A DNA stretch of 64,000 bases from Ruegeria sp. Ofav3-42 (GCF_022347725.1 NZ_JAKRGB010000004.1:241332-305331), one strand, 5' to 3'; positions 7,655 to 16,879 are shown, counted from the first letter of the stretch. The notes: generated by a model not told the origin, from the letters alone. Program-made: numbers and translations.

Positions 7655-9496
7655 CTACACATCGAACTTTTCGCGACACAGGTCCTGAATTTGCGCCCAC
7701 AGGGATTTGAATTCCGGCGTATTTTCTGCGGCATAGTGGAAGTTCTTCATTAACCCGGTGAGTTGGGTAAAGACCTGACGCACCTCGGCCTTGTCCGCGA
7801 AACTCGCAGTTGATTGGGTCACGTCGTAGACCAGCTTGAACGTCATCTTCTGACGCTCCAGCGGAACCGTTGCGTCCACCTTGTCGAACGCGTCCTGCTG
7901 CAGATAGACCATGTCTACGAACAGGCCCTTTTGCTGGGTCACGAAGTCCTCAATGGTGACACCCTCTTCACCGGTGACTTGCATCATCTGGTCAACCTGT
8001 TCGCCTTTTTCGATCAGGCCCAGCAGGTCGCGGACCTTGCCGGTCCAACCGGCTTCGGCATTTTTGTCATACCAATCCGACAATTGATCCGTGTACCGCG
8101 ACCAACTGAGAAGCGGATCGACAGCCGGATAAAACCGCTTGTAGGCACGCTCCGAAGAAAGGCCGAGGAAACACTTCACCGTGGAGAGTGTCGACTGTGT
8201 CACCGGCTCATCAAAGTTGCCGCCCGCCGGTGAAACCGTGCCGATCAGTGTCAAGCTGCCCAGATCGCCGTCATTCGTTTTCAGCGCCCCTGCACGTTCG
8301 TAAAGGCCCTTGATCGAGCTTTCCAGGTAAGCCGGAAAGCCCTCTTCGCCGGGGATTTCCTCAAGCTTGCCGGATGTCTCGCGCATGGCTTGCGCCCAGC
8401 GGCTGGTACTGTCGGCGATCAGCAGCACGTCATAGCCCATCTGGCGGTAGTATTCGCCCAGCGTAATCCCGGTGAAAATCGACGCCTCACGGGCCGCAAC
8501 GGGCATTGAGGAGGTGTTACAGATAATGATCGTCCGGTCCATCAGGCTGCCGCCCGAGGTCGGGTCGGTCATCTTGGGGAATTCGTGGATCGTTTCCACT
8601 ACCTCGCCCGCCCGTTCACCGCAGGCCACGACGATCACGATATCTACTTTGGAGTTCCGTGCGATCAGGTTTTGAAGAACGGTTTTGCCCGCACCGAACG
8701 GGCCAGGAATACAAGCCGTTCCGCCGCGCGCGATAGGAAAAAACGTGTCGATCAGGCGTTGCGAGGTCAGCACCGGTTCGGTCGGATACAGACGTTCCGA
8801 CAGGGCGCGTTTCAGGATGCTCTCGGGCAATGGTCGCCTTACAGGCCATTTCTGGCACAAGGTCAAGGTATGTTCACCGCCTTGCTCATCTTCCAGACGC
8901 GCAACAATTTCGTGAATCGACGCAGCCCCTTTCTGAACCCAGACGACCTTGTAGTCGCCGACCCAGTTAAACGGCAGCATGATCTTATGGGTGAAGCGCC
9001 CCTCAGGCACAGTACCGATACTGTCGCCCGCCGTAACCGTATCCCCAACCTTGACCGAGGGCGTGAAGGACCACTTCGCCTGATCGTCCAGCGGCGCCAC
9101 ATCCGCACCGCGCGGCAGAAAAGTTCCGAATTCGGCCGCGACCTTAGGCAAGGGCGATTGCAGGCCGTCAAAGACCTGACCCAACAGACCCGGCCCAAGC
9201 TCTACTGAGAGCAATTGCCCCGATTGCTCCACCGGGTCACCAACAGCCACGCCGTCAGTGCTTTCATAAACCTGAACGTCGGCCGTGTCGCCGCGCACGC
9301 GCAGAACCTCAGCTTTCAGTCGCTCCTGCCGCCCACCGGGTCCGGCCCGAGTGGGCAGGATGAAGACCACCTCGTTCTTGACCAGTTGCCCGGGAACTCC
9401 GGCAGCATCGTGGTTAGCCTGAATTTGCACCAGCCCTTCCTGGACCGAGACGACGCGGGCGGTTGCGGTTTGAACCGGGGGTGTTTGGGCAGTCAT
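7655..9496 (-). CDS. V-type ATPase catalytic subunit A
   Basis: The 613-residue protein is the nucleotide-hydrolysing or synthesising subunit of the V/A-type rotary ATPase V1 head. Seen in order: N-terminal beta-barrel (1-75), the bulge (non-homologous) region characteristic of A subunits (about 110-220), Walker A GPFGAGKT (265-272), the catalytic-Glu segment VACGERAGE (about 291-299), LLIADSTSRWAQA and a helical C-terminal domain. This separates it from F-type alpha and beta chains. It is the last gene of the operon and starts by ATGA overlap with the upstream gene. In the operons I recall, A precedes B directly; here A is last and B first. Confidence 0.95.
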   Translation of the reverse strand: MTAQTPPVQTATARVVSVQEGLVQIQANHDAAGVPGQLVKNEVVFILPTRAGPGGRQERLKAEVLRVRGDTADVQVYESTDGVAVGDPVEQSGQLLSVELGPGLLGQVFDGLQSPLPKVAAEFGTFLPRGADVAPLDDQAKWSFTPSVKVGDTVTAGDSIGTVPEGRFTHKIMLPFNWVGDYKVVWVQKGAASIHEIVARLEDEQGGEHTLTLCQKWPVRRPLPESILKRALSERLYPTEPVLTSQRLIDTFFPIARGGTACIPGPFGAGKTVLQNLIARNSKVDIVIVVACGERAGEVVETIHEFPKMTDPTSGGSLMDRTIIICNTSSMPVAAREASIFTGITLGEYYRQMGYDVLLIADSTSRWAQAMRETSGKLEEIPGEEGFPAYLESSIKGLYERAGALKTNDGDLGSLTLIGTVSPAGGNFDEPVTQSTLSTVKCFLGLSSERAYKRFYPAVDPLLSWSRYTDQLSDWYDKNAEAGWTGKVRDLLGLIEKGEQVDQMMQVTGEEGVTIEDFVTQQKGLFVDMVYLQQDAFDKVDATVPLERQKMTFKLVYDVTQSTASFADKAEVRQVFTQLTGLMKNFHYAAENTPEFKSLWAQIQDLCREKFDV

Positions 9497-10185
9497 GCGC
9501 TTACTCTCTCAAAATCGAAATCTGCGACATTGGCCATGGCCTGTTGGGCCAGTTTCTCGAATCTGGCGGCCGCATCTTTAGCACTGCTTTGCGCCCAGCG
9601 ATCAAAAATGTTCCAGATCAGAACGTAGATTGCCACCGCTTCGAAATCGAACAGGTGGCGGCCAGCGTGGCGTTTCAGTTGCTTGTGGCTGACGGACAAA
9701 AGCAGCCGTTCCAGGCCCAACGGGTCCTCGGCATCCAACAGCTGACGTGCTTCCTTGATCCATGGCATCGGCACCGAAAGGCGGAAATCCGGGTCGCCCC
9801 AATTGGCGGAGATGTGACGGCTCCAACGTCCAAAACCGTATGACCCGGCTGGCGGGTTACCGCCCTGCCCCCGCAGGCGCAAGGCCGCAACCACGGTGCG
9901 CAGGTCCATCCGCTCGAGGAAGAGGTTGCGCAGAGTTGGCTGAGGGATCTCAGCCAGAGCCTGTCTGCACCGCAGTACGGCCTGGGCATCGGTGACGTCC
10001 ATGTCATACGCGCTCCAGTTCAGGGCGTTTTCCATGACCTTCAGAACATGGGCGTCCTCGGGTGTCAGCGCCTTCAGGCGGCGATCCAGCCGCAATCGCG
10101 ACAGCGGAGGCTGCTTGGCCACGAAAAGCCGCTCGGAACCCGGCAAGCTGCTGATCAGCGCGATATAGGCGTCAGGGTCCGACAT
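9493..10185 (-). CDS. V-ATPase operon protein, DUF2764-like (possible C-subunit equivalent)
   Basis: The 230-residue, mostly helical soluble protein begins with DPDAYIALISSLPGSERLF and contains KALTPEDAHVLKVMENALNW. No signal peptide or membrane segment is visible. It sits between subunits E and A, exactly where Bacteroidetes, spirochaete and chlamydial V-ATPase operons carry a DUF2764-family gene. I assign it on position and general resemblance, not on a search. A stator or central-stalk role, taking the place of the missing C subunit, is a reasonable inference. One base separates it from E, and it overlaps A by 4 nt. Confidence 0.6.
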   Translation of the reverse strand: MSDPDAYIALISSLPGSERLFVAKQPPLSRLRLDRRLKALTPEDAHVLKVMENALNWSAYDMDVTDAQAVLRCRQALAEIPQPTLRNLFLERMDLRTVVAALRLRGQGGNPPAGSYGFGRWSRHISANWGDPDFRLSVPMPWIKEARQLLDAEDPLGLERLLLSVSHKQLKRHAGRHLFDFEAVAIYVLIWNIFDRWAQSSAKDAAARFEKLAQQAMANVADFDFERVSA

Positions 10186-10186
10186 C

Positions 10187-10864
10187 TCAGCGGATTACAC
10201 CTTCCAGCACGGCGCGAAACCGCGGCTGCAAATGCTCCATCAGCAGTGACGCAACGGCCTTGTCCGTCAGGTCCAGAACTACGCCCTGATCCTCGGCCCG
10301 CACGCGGATACCGCTTTGCGTATCGTCCGAGGCGTGCAGTTCGACCTGTTCGCGCAGCATCTTGGCTGTCAGGCCAAGCACATACTTGGTCAGCTTGCCC
10401 GACTGAATGTCATCGGCGTTTTGCTTGATGTCCTCTTGTGTCGCGACCTTGGCGGGCAGAATGACCTGCACCTTTCCATCCAGATTGACGCCATCGGCCT
10501 CACGGCCAACGACTTCCAATATCATCTGTTTCAACAAGTCCGGGTCGGCCATTTCCTTGGTCACCAGACGCTCGACATCTTCGCGAAACCGATCCGTCAA
10601 TCCACCCTTCATGGTCAAGACCGCATCGCGCATAGCGGTGTTCAACGCTTCTTCGCCAGCCGAACGGTAATTGTCAGATTCGGTACGGGCCTTTTTCTGG
10701 TAGTCGTCCGCCTCGCGCTTCGCATCTGCCAGAATTTTGGCGGCTTCGGCCTTGGCTTCGGCGCGCAGCTTTTCTGCGTCTGCCTGACCAGCGGCCACAC
10801 CGTCATTGCGCAGCTTGTCGATCAGGGCATCCACGCCATGAGAAATCATGCCATCCTGTGCCAT
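10187..10864 (-). CDS. V-type ATPase subunit E (peripheral stalk)
   Basis: The open frame extends to 11281 but that part is a shadow of subunit K; the real start is the ATG at 10864, overlapping the K stop codon by one base (TGATG). The 225-residue protein has a long charged, alanine/lysine-rich coiled coil (about 25-95), then a globular C-terminal domain ending MEHLQPRFRAVLEGVIR, as in NtpE-type peripheral-stalk subunits. It would link the V1 head to subunit I in the membrane. No separate G/H partner of the stalk is visible in the operon. Confidence 0.85.
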   Translation of the reverse strand: MAQDGMISHGVDALIDKLRNDGVAAGQADAEKLRAEAKAEAAKILADAKREADDYQKKARTESDNYRSAGEEALNTAMRDAVLTMKGGLTDRFREDVERLVTKEMADPDLLKQMILEVVGREADGVNLDGKVQVILPAKVATQEDIKQNADDIQSGKLTKYVLGLTAKMLREQVELHASDDTQSGIRVRAEDQGVVLDLTDKAVASLLMEHLQPRFRAVLEGVIR

Positions 10865-11307
10865 CAGCTGATCCCCGCGCTGATGACCAGAGCGAAGACG
10901 AACGCAAAGACACCGAAGCCTTCGATGATCGCCGCCGGAGCGAGCGCAAGGCCAAAGATTTCGGGCTTTTCCTTTGTCGCATTGATCGCCGCCGCACAGG
11001 CCCGACCCTGCCAAATACCGCAGTACATCAGCGCGATGCCCGACAGAATACCGATCCCGAAAAGACCGCCCGCGTTTTCGGGGGTCACATCGCGGTTCAG
11101 GGTAAACATGATGACGATGCCATAGATGACCATCGTCGATGGGAAGGCCGACACGCCAACAAAGCGGCCATAGCCTCCATCGGTTTCCGTCATCGCGCCG
11201 ATACTGGCCTGCCCGGCAATGGCACAGCCAATGGCGCTTGCTGCCGCACCCAGCGCCATCGGCGCGTAAATGCCCAGCCAACCCAATGTCAAAACAAGCT
11301 CATTCAT
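10864..11307 (-). CDS. V-type ATPase subunit K (c-ring proteolipid)
   Basis: I start at the ATG at 11307, preceded by AGGAGG and overlapping the I stop (ATGA). The 147-residue protein has four membrane helices, i.e. a fused double hairpin as in 16-kDa V-type proteolipids. Only the second hairpin carries the ion-binding glutamate (PAAIIEGFGVFAFV). Helix 2 reads FPSTMVIYG where, from memory, the sodium-binding Enterococcus subunit has LPGTQGLYG, so a key Na+ ligand glutamine appears to be Met. The helix-3 glutamine (GIWQGRACAA) is kept. This favours proton coupling, but it is inference. Confidence 0.9.
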   Translation of the reverse strand: MNELVLTLGWLGIYAPMALGAAASAIGCAIAGQASIGAMTETDGGYGRFVGVSAFPSTMVIYGIVIMFTLNRDVTPENAGGLFGIGILSGIALMYCGIWQGRACAAAINATKEKPEIFGLALAPAAIIEGFGVFAFVFALVISAGIS

Positions 11308-13100
11308 TCCTGAACCTCCTTGCGGGCGAACGGGCGAAAGACGATGCCTTCGTCCGGCAGACCCCATTTAAAGAATTCGATGTAATTGAGACGTAAGCCG
11401 TGGACGACGCCGCTCATCATGGCGAGGGCGAAGTTAAGAACATGACCGATAATCAGGATCAGTAGTGCCAAAAGAATGCCAAGCCCCTTGAGGGACTGCA
11501 TCACCGATACAGCCAGATCGTTAAACGTGATCGCCAGTGAGGCCGAGGCCAGACCCAGCGCAAACAGACGCATATAGCTAAGCACGTCACCGAAGGCTCC
11601 CATTGCCCCTGCAAGGCTTTGCAGCCCTTCAATCAAGCGCCACAACCAATCTGTGGGCTTATTGATGACCCGGTTGCTAGAGAACCAGACGATGGCCAGA
11701 ACCCCGACACCCATCAGAACCGCGCCGGGGATCGGTGAACTGCCCTTCATGTAGCCGAGCCACAGAACAAACCCGCCGATCAGCGCCGCGATCCAACCGA
11801 GATTAGCGATCGCCTTGCGCTGCCCCCATGCCGCGCGGGCTGCCAAGGCGTTGGCCAGAACCAGATGCAGAACACCCACAACAATCGAAACCATCATCAT
11901 GGCACCAAAATTGTTCAGGTCGAGTATTTTGAACTTTGCCCAAACCGAACCCTCTGAGGGTGAAACACCGAAATAGCTGCCGACGAGAACGCCGTACAGG
12001 ATCGTCGCGCCCGAGATGATCAGACCGAACCTCCGCCAGGACCGCTCTCCGGGCGTTCCATCCAGCCGTTTCCAAAACGCCAAAATGCCCAGCAGGATAA
12101 TTGCTCCGTATCCGGCGTCAGCAACGATCATCGCAAAGAATATCGCAAACGATACCGCAACGATCACGCTTGGGTCCCAATCCTTGTAGCCCGGCACTTG
12201 ATAAAACAGCGCCAAGTCTACGGCAGCGCTGCGTTTTTCCGGCTGTTCAAGCAAAGTGGGAGGGCTGTCATCGGGACCAGGTTCCTCAATCAAAACTGCG
12301 GCGTCTTTGGTGCCAGCCATGTCCAGCACCGCGTCGATACGATCCTCGGGCACCCAACCCTGAAGGGCGAACATGGCCTCTTCGTCGCGCACCTTCTGCG
12401 TTGCGTGGGCCAATTCAGCCGCACTTTCAGCAACTGAAAGGTTCCGTCGCATCAGCGTCAGATACCGGGTCTGTGCGACCCTTTCTGCGTCCAGCGCTTC
12501 TATGGCGATCTCCGCTTCTTCCAGCTGCGCCTCAAGCTCGTGAATGGGAAGTGAACCCGTGTGCGTACGAGACACAGGAAGGATGTCGTCGTCAGGCTCT
12601 TCGGGTGAAATCAAAACGGCATAGATGAACCGATTGTCCTGCTGCAGAATGGCCCATGGCAGTTCCATAGCTTCCAGCTCATCACGGTGCTTCAATGGCA
12701 ACCGGTAGAACCACAACCTGTTGCCTGCCAGCACATCGTCAGGCGGAAAATCCAGATCGCCCCAGGGACAGACCTGAGCGATCCGGTTCGCCAGAAAATC
12801 CCTGCGATCTGTCATATCACGAGTGCGCTGCATCAGGTCCAGTACGTCGTTGACGAACTGCCCCATTTCGAATTCCGGAGCGCGCTGTATCTGCCGACGG
12901 GGTTCGGCCACATCATTCAAAAACCGCAGCGCTTTATAGGCGTCGCGGGCACCTCGTTCACTGATCTTCTCGGGCTCGCTGGGCGGCGGTGCCAGGGGCA
13001 AAACATGCATGCACCCAAGTTCCTGCAACGCTTCGAGCGTCTCGCCTTTTTGAGCGGCCGGCCCCACCAGTGACAGCTTTTTGAGCGTCGCGACACTCAA
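11304..13100 (-). CDS. V-type ATPase subunit I (membrane a-like subunit)
   Basis: The 598-residue protein has a cytoplasmic N-terminal half with coiled-coil stretches (about 190-240), then seven or eight membrane helices (from about residue 315). The conserved ion-channel arginine is in LSYMRLFALGLA, near residue 515. It forms the half-channels facing the K ring and anchors the peripheral stalk. Both ends overlap neighbouring genes by 4 nt (ATGA). The N-terminal domain is short for a full I subunit, similar to the compact forms in bacterial operons that also lack C and F. Confidence 0.92.
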   Translation of the reverse strand: MSVATLKKLSLVGPAAQKGETLEALQELGCMHVLPLAPPPSEPEKISERGARDAYKALRFLNDVAEPRRQIQRAPEFEMGQFVNDVLDLMQRTRDMTDRRDFLANRIAQVCPWGDLDFPPDDVLAGNRLWFYRLPLKHRDELEAMELPWAILQQDNRFIYAVLISPEEPDDDILPVSRTHTGSLPIHELEAQLEEAEIAIEALDAERVAQTRYLTLMRRNLSVAESAAELAHATQKVRDEEAMFALQGWVPEDRIDAVLDMAGTKDAAVLIEEPGPDDSPPTLLEQPEKRSAAVDLALFYQVPGYKDWDPSVIVAVSFAIFFAMIVADAGYGAIILLGILAFWKRLDGTPGERSWRRFGLIISGATILYGVLVGSYFGVSPSEGSVWAKFKILDLNNFGAMMMVSIVVGVLHLVLANALAARAAWGQRKAIANLGWIAALIGGFVLWLGYMKGSSPIPGAVLMGVGVLAIVWFSSNRVINKPTDWLWRLIEGLQSLAGAMGAFGDVLSYMRLFALGLASASLAITFNDLAVSVMQSLKGLGILLALLILIIGHVLNFALAMMSGVVHGLRLNYIEFFKWGLPDEGIVFRPFARKEVQE

Positions 13101-13702
13101 GACACAGCCTCCTGCGCATGTTTGCGTTTCGATATCTTCGAGCGAACCACGGCCTGCATCTGTTCATCACTCAGGTAAATGCGGATTTTCTTGATGTTAG
13201 CCTTGGCGCGGGGGATCAGGACCTTTTCGAATAAGTTGACCCTCTGGGTGATCGTGGCGACTGCCTTGTCAAAAATTTTCACCCTTTCCTCGGCCACTTT
13301 GACGCGCAATCGGGCCTCGATCATGTCATGCAACAGACTGGCGGCGGCATCGACCCAGTGCGGCTTGGCCAAAAATGAATACGGGCGCACCGCAACCTCA
13401 ATCCGATCCAGCGCTGGCATTTTGACGCCGACGACGTTGACCTCTTTGACCTTGTAGTCTTTCAACTCGACCAGACCATCCAGATCGACGCCTTTCTGCG
13501 CCAACATCGGCAGCTTCTCCCCGATCTTTTGCGCCAGCTCATGCACTTCGTCCTGCAGGCGATGAACGTCCTCACGCGCCTTGGCACGTTCGGCCATCAA
13601 TTGCTGACGTTTCAGGTCCAGCGACGGCAGGAACCGCTCATAGCTTTTTAGCTGGGTCTGCTCGCGGGCGAGTGACGACTTATTCAGCTGCAACCGCGCC
13701 AT
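13097..13702 (-). CDS. V-type ATPase subunit D (central rotor stalk)
   Basis: The 201-residue protein starts at ATG 13702 (MARLQLNKSSL); the in-frame ATG at 13708 would add two residues. It is almost entirely a long antiparallel coiled coil, with the typical N-terminal LNKSSLAREQTQLKSYERFLPSLDLKRQQL and a C-terminal KIRIYLSDEQMQAVVRSKISKRKH. D is the rotating shaft inside the A3B3 head. The start lies inside the 3' end of subunit B (23-nt overlap), a sign of translational coupling that keeps stoichiometry. Confidence 0.92.
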   Translation of the reverse strand: MARLQLNKSSLAREQTQLKSYERFLPSLDLKRQQLMAERAKAREDVHRLQDEVHELAQKIGEKLPMLAQKGVDLDGLVELKDYKVKEVNVVGVKMPALDRIEVAVRPYSFLAKPHWVDAAASLLHDMIEARLRVKVAEERVKIFDKAVATITQRVNLFEKVLIPRAKANIKKIRIYLSDEQMQAVVRSKISKRKHAQEAVS

Positions 13703-15041
13703 CGGCATCCTTCGGGAAATACTTGTCGATAAGTTCCTGCTTCATCAGCAATTGCTCTGGCGCGAAACACTCGGCCAGTGTTTTCCAACCCAGGTCCAGC
13801 GCCTCTTCCAGTGGAATCGAGACGTTGATGTCCATGAACCGGGTTCTGAAAAGGCCGCCGAACTTCAACAACTGATGGTCGTAATCCGACAGGTCAAAAG
13901 CCATTGCCTGTTTCTGAGCGGCGTCGCGGCTTTCCGAATAGAACCGGATCATAGTGTTCATGATCTGACTGTGGTCCTCACGAGTGGTCTTGCCGATCAC
14001 ATTCTGCTTGAGACGGGAAAGGCTTCCGAAGGGGTCGATCACCCCGGAATGCAGATAAAACTGCCCCTCGGTGATATAGCCCGTGTTGTCCGGCACCGGA
14101 TGGGTGACGTCGTTGCCCGGCATTGTCGTAACGGTCAGTACCGTCACCGAGCCGCCCTTGGCATAGTCACAGGCCTTCTCGTACCGGCGGGCCAGCTGGG
14201 AATACAGGTCGCCCATGTAGCCGCGCTGCGACGGCACGCGTTCCTGACTGATGCCAACCTCTTTCATCGCGTCGGCATAGGCGGTCATATCGGTCAGCAG
14301 CACAAGAACCCGCTTGCCCTCTTCCACCGCGAATTTCTCGGCCACAGCCAACGCCATGTCGGGCACCAGCAAACGTTCGACCAGAGGATCCATCGCCTGA
14401 TTGACAAACATCACGGTCCGGGAAAACACACCCGCGTCCTCGAAGGACGTGCGGAATGTGTGGTAATCATCAAAGATCAGCCCCAGCCCGCCAAAGACCA
14501 CGATATCTGCATCGGCCTGAATACCGATCCGGCTGAGGAAGGCATTGAATGGCTCGCCCGAGACAGAAAAAATCGGGATTTTCTGGCTTTCGACCAATGT
14601 GTTGAACACGTCGATCATCGGAACATCCGTTCGGATCATCTTGTTGGGTACGGCCCGTTCCGCCGGATTGACGGTTGGGCCACCGATGTCCACACGTGGC
14701 TCGGACGACAGGTCCGGACCACCGTCGATCGACACGCCCGCACCGTCAAATACGCGCCCCAAGATGTTTTGCGAATACGGCGTCTGCATCGGGTGGCCAA
14801 GGAACGTCGCCGTGGCCTCGGTCGAGATCCCCTTGGTGCCGGAAAACACCTGCAAGGTCACAACGTCCCGGTCAATAAAGATCGCCTGAGCCAGCGTTTT
14901 GTGGCCGTCCACAGTTTCGATCACAGCCAGATCATTGAAACGCACCGCAGCGTCGGTCGATCCGTCCAACGGCACCCTGACCTTGATCGTATCCCCGACA
15001 ATCTCAAGAACACGCGTGTACTTCAAAAGACTTCGGGACAT
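13680..15041 (-). CDS. V-type ATPase subunit B (non-catalytic head subunit)
   Basis: The 453-residue protein has the B-subunit order: beta-barrel, nucleotide-binding fold without a functional Walker A lysine motif (FSVSGEPFNAFLSRI replaces it), VLLTDMTAYADAMKE and the SQERVPSQRGYMGDLYSQLA segment, which is diagnostic for V/A-type B chains. It alternates with A in the hexameric head. It is the first gene of the operon; the ATG is preceded by TGAGGATGAGCG. About 230 bp of non-coding DNA precede it, with a 12-bp palindrome AATTCATGAATT at 15130-15141. Confidence 0.94.
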   Translation of the reverse strand: MSRSLLKYTRVLEIVGDTIKVRVPLDGSTDAAVRFNDLAVIETVDGHKTLAQAIFIDRDVVTLQVFSGTKGISTEATATFLGHPMQTPYSQNILGRVFDGAGVSIDGGPDLSSEPRVDIGGPTVNPAERAVPNKMIRTDVPMIDVFNTLVESQKIPIFSVSGEPFNAFLSRIGIQADADIVVFGGLGLIFDDYHTFRTSFEDAGVFSRTVMFVNQAMDPLVERLLVPDMALAVAEKFAVEEGKRVLVLLTDMTAYADAMKEVGISQERVPSQRGYMGDLYSQLARRYEKACDYAKGGSVTVLTVTTMPGNDVTHPVPDNTGYITEGQFYLHSGVIDPFGSLSRLKQNVIGKTTREDHSQIMNTMIRFYSESRDAAQKQAMAFDLSDYDHQLLKFGGLFRTRFMDINVSIPLEEALDLGWKTLAECFAPEQLLMKQELIDKYFPKDADGAVAAE

Positions 15042-15272
15042 CGCTCATCCTCAGTCGTTTAACAGGTTAATTGAAATCAGCGCGGCGAAATCACCGCGTT
15101 TTCTGCAATCATAGGCTCAGCTTACAACGAATTCATGAATTGGCAACTGAGGATGTTTGGGTCGGTATAACCTCGCCGGAAACTCTTGCCAGGGCTTACT
15201 TTTGCGGTCGCTGAAAGCGCCAGCGATGCTGTCGCAAGTGGTGCGGTCGAGATGCCAATTGCCCTGTCCGTG

Positions 15273-16676
15273 TCACCACCCGCGCCGCCCGAAAAGCGAT
15301 TGCAGCCGACTTTGCCCGGCGAATGGGTCAACATCCTGAGGCGCCGTCAGACCCGACACCACGCGCTTGACCAAAATCCAGCAGAGCACGGCGAATATGA
15401 CACCCCCCAGCGCCTGCCCCAACAACACGCCGGGAGCACCAGCCAGATGGCCCCCCGCGACCGCAAAAGGCCAAGTGCCCAGTGTGTGTCTGCCCCAGTT
15501 CATCCAAGTCGAATAAATCGGGAAGCCAAGATTGTTAAAGCTGGCATTCGCAACAAAGATCACGCCGTTAAAGAAGGACGCCAGAGCCAGTGGTCCGCAG
15601 AACAGATAGATCAGCGCACGCGTCTCTCCCTGTGCCTGAAACAAATCAGCGATGGGCGCACGCAGAAGGAACAGAACCGCCGCCATCAGCACCACGTAGA
15701 CGGCGGTGAATTTCACTCCGGCCAGAAACGCCTCTTTCACACGGTCATACTGCCCTGCCCCAAAGTTCTGCCCGACTATTGGACCAATGGCTCCGGACAA
15801 GGCGAACACAACCGAAAATGCCACCGGTATCAGCCGCCCGATCACCGCCATGCCCGCTACGGCATCTGTACCGAACTGCGCGACCTCACGGATGACGATG
15901 GCGTTACCGACCGGCGTGGCAACATTGGTCAGAACCGCAGGAATGGCGATCGCGCGAACTGGATGGAGATCTTCGATCAACTGCACCAGCGACGGTCGGG
16001 CAAAACCTCGATGAACGCGAACGGCAGGTCTGACCGCAGCAACCAGCATACAGATCCGCGCGATCACCGAGGCGATGGCTGCTCCGTCCAGACCTAGTCC
16101 CACCGCGAAGATCAGGATGGGATCGAGTACCGCGTTCGCGACGCCTCCGTAAATCGTTGCCAACATGGACCGGCGCGCATCGCCATACGCGCGCAGCACG
16201 GCCATACCGGTCATCGCCACAGCCATCACCCACATCGTTGGTAGAATGATGGTGACATACCGCACCGCCAATTGCAGCACCTCGCCCTGCGCGCCCAGCA
16301 AGGACAGCAGAAATTTCAGGTTAATCATGACGATGGTGGACACGACTAATCCAATCAGAATGCCAAGCAAGGCAACGCTGGTTCCGAATTGTCTGGCCTT
16401 TTCAGGCCGTCCTGCACCCAGTTCACGCGCAACAAGCGCTCCGGCTGCAATCGAGAGACCGACATTGACCGCATTGGTGAAAAACAAAAGGGTCCCTGCA
16501 TACCCGACGGCGGCCGCCAGCGAGTCATTCCCCAGCATCGAGATGAAGACCATGTCGACGAAATCCACAGCAAAAATCGCCATCAGCCCGATACTGGTGG
16601 TCAGCGACATGCGGGTCACATGCCGCATCAGGCTGCCGGTCAGAAAGACGGCTGTTCCCGCAGATTGTCGTTTCAT
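15273..16676 (-). CDS. MATE family multidrug/toxin exporter
   Basis: I take the ATG at 16676 (MKRQSAGTAVFLTGSL); the frame is open to 16742. The 467-residue protein has twelve hydrophobic segments in two six-helix halves, and the MATE core is recognisable (MSLTTSIGLMAIFAVDFVDMVFISMLG, GAIGPIVGQNFGAGQYDRV). MATE proteins export cationic drugs or metabolites using Na+ or H+ gradients. It is an isolated gene between the V-ATPase operon and a pseudogene region. Substrate and coupling ion are unknown. Confidence 0.88.
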   Translation of the reverse strand: MKRQSAGTAVFLTGSLMRHVTRMSLTTSIGLMAIFAVDFVDMVFISMLGNDSLAAAVGYAGTLLFFTNAVNVGLSIAAGALVARELGAGRPEKARQFGTSVALLGILIGLVVSTIVMINLKFLLSLLGAQGEVLQLAVRYVTIILPTMWVMAVAMTGMAVLRAYGDARRSMLATIYGGVANAVLDPILIFAVGLGLDGAAIASVIARICMLVAAVRPAVRVHRGFARPSLVQLIEDLHPVRAIAIPAVLTNVATPVGNAIVIREVAQFGTDAVAGMAVIGRLIPVAFSVVFALSGAIGPIVGQNFGAGQYDRVKEAFLAGVKFTAVYVVLMAAVLFLLRAPIADLFQAQGETRALIYLFCGPLALASFFNGVIFVANASFNNLGFPIYSTWMNWGRHTLGTWPFAVAGGHLAGAPGVLLGQALGGVIFAVLCWILVKRVVSGLTAPQDVDPFAGQSRLQSLFGRRGW

Positions 16677-16879
16677 TGGCTGGTCCGCCCCTCTGTTCAC
16701 GGCGGCAATCTGACTGCGATTGGGCGCGATCAGCAACCTCAAATCGCCTTCATCGACATCCCGGTGTCACCGACCGGGTAATCTATGTCGAGAAAAGCAA
16801 CTCAGGATAATCTCGGAGGCCTGCAAAAACCAGCTTCCCCTGGCTCAGTTGATTTGTCTCAGCGGCGCGAAGTTCACAA

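Noticed and set aside
7315..7710. 131-residue plus-strand frame containing a repeated 25-residue peptide
   Set aside because: The repeat is the translation of the two identical tRNA-Glu genes; it is not a protein repeat.
13752..15062. 436-residue plus-strand open frame
   Set aside because: It is fully antisense to V-ATPase subunit B; histidine/arginine-rich shadow frame with no domain.
15186..16097. 303-residue plus-strand open frame
   Set aside because: Antisense to the MATE exporter; no motif or ribosome-binding site.
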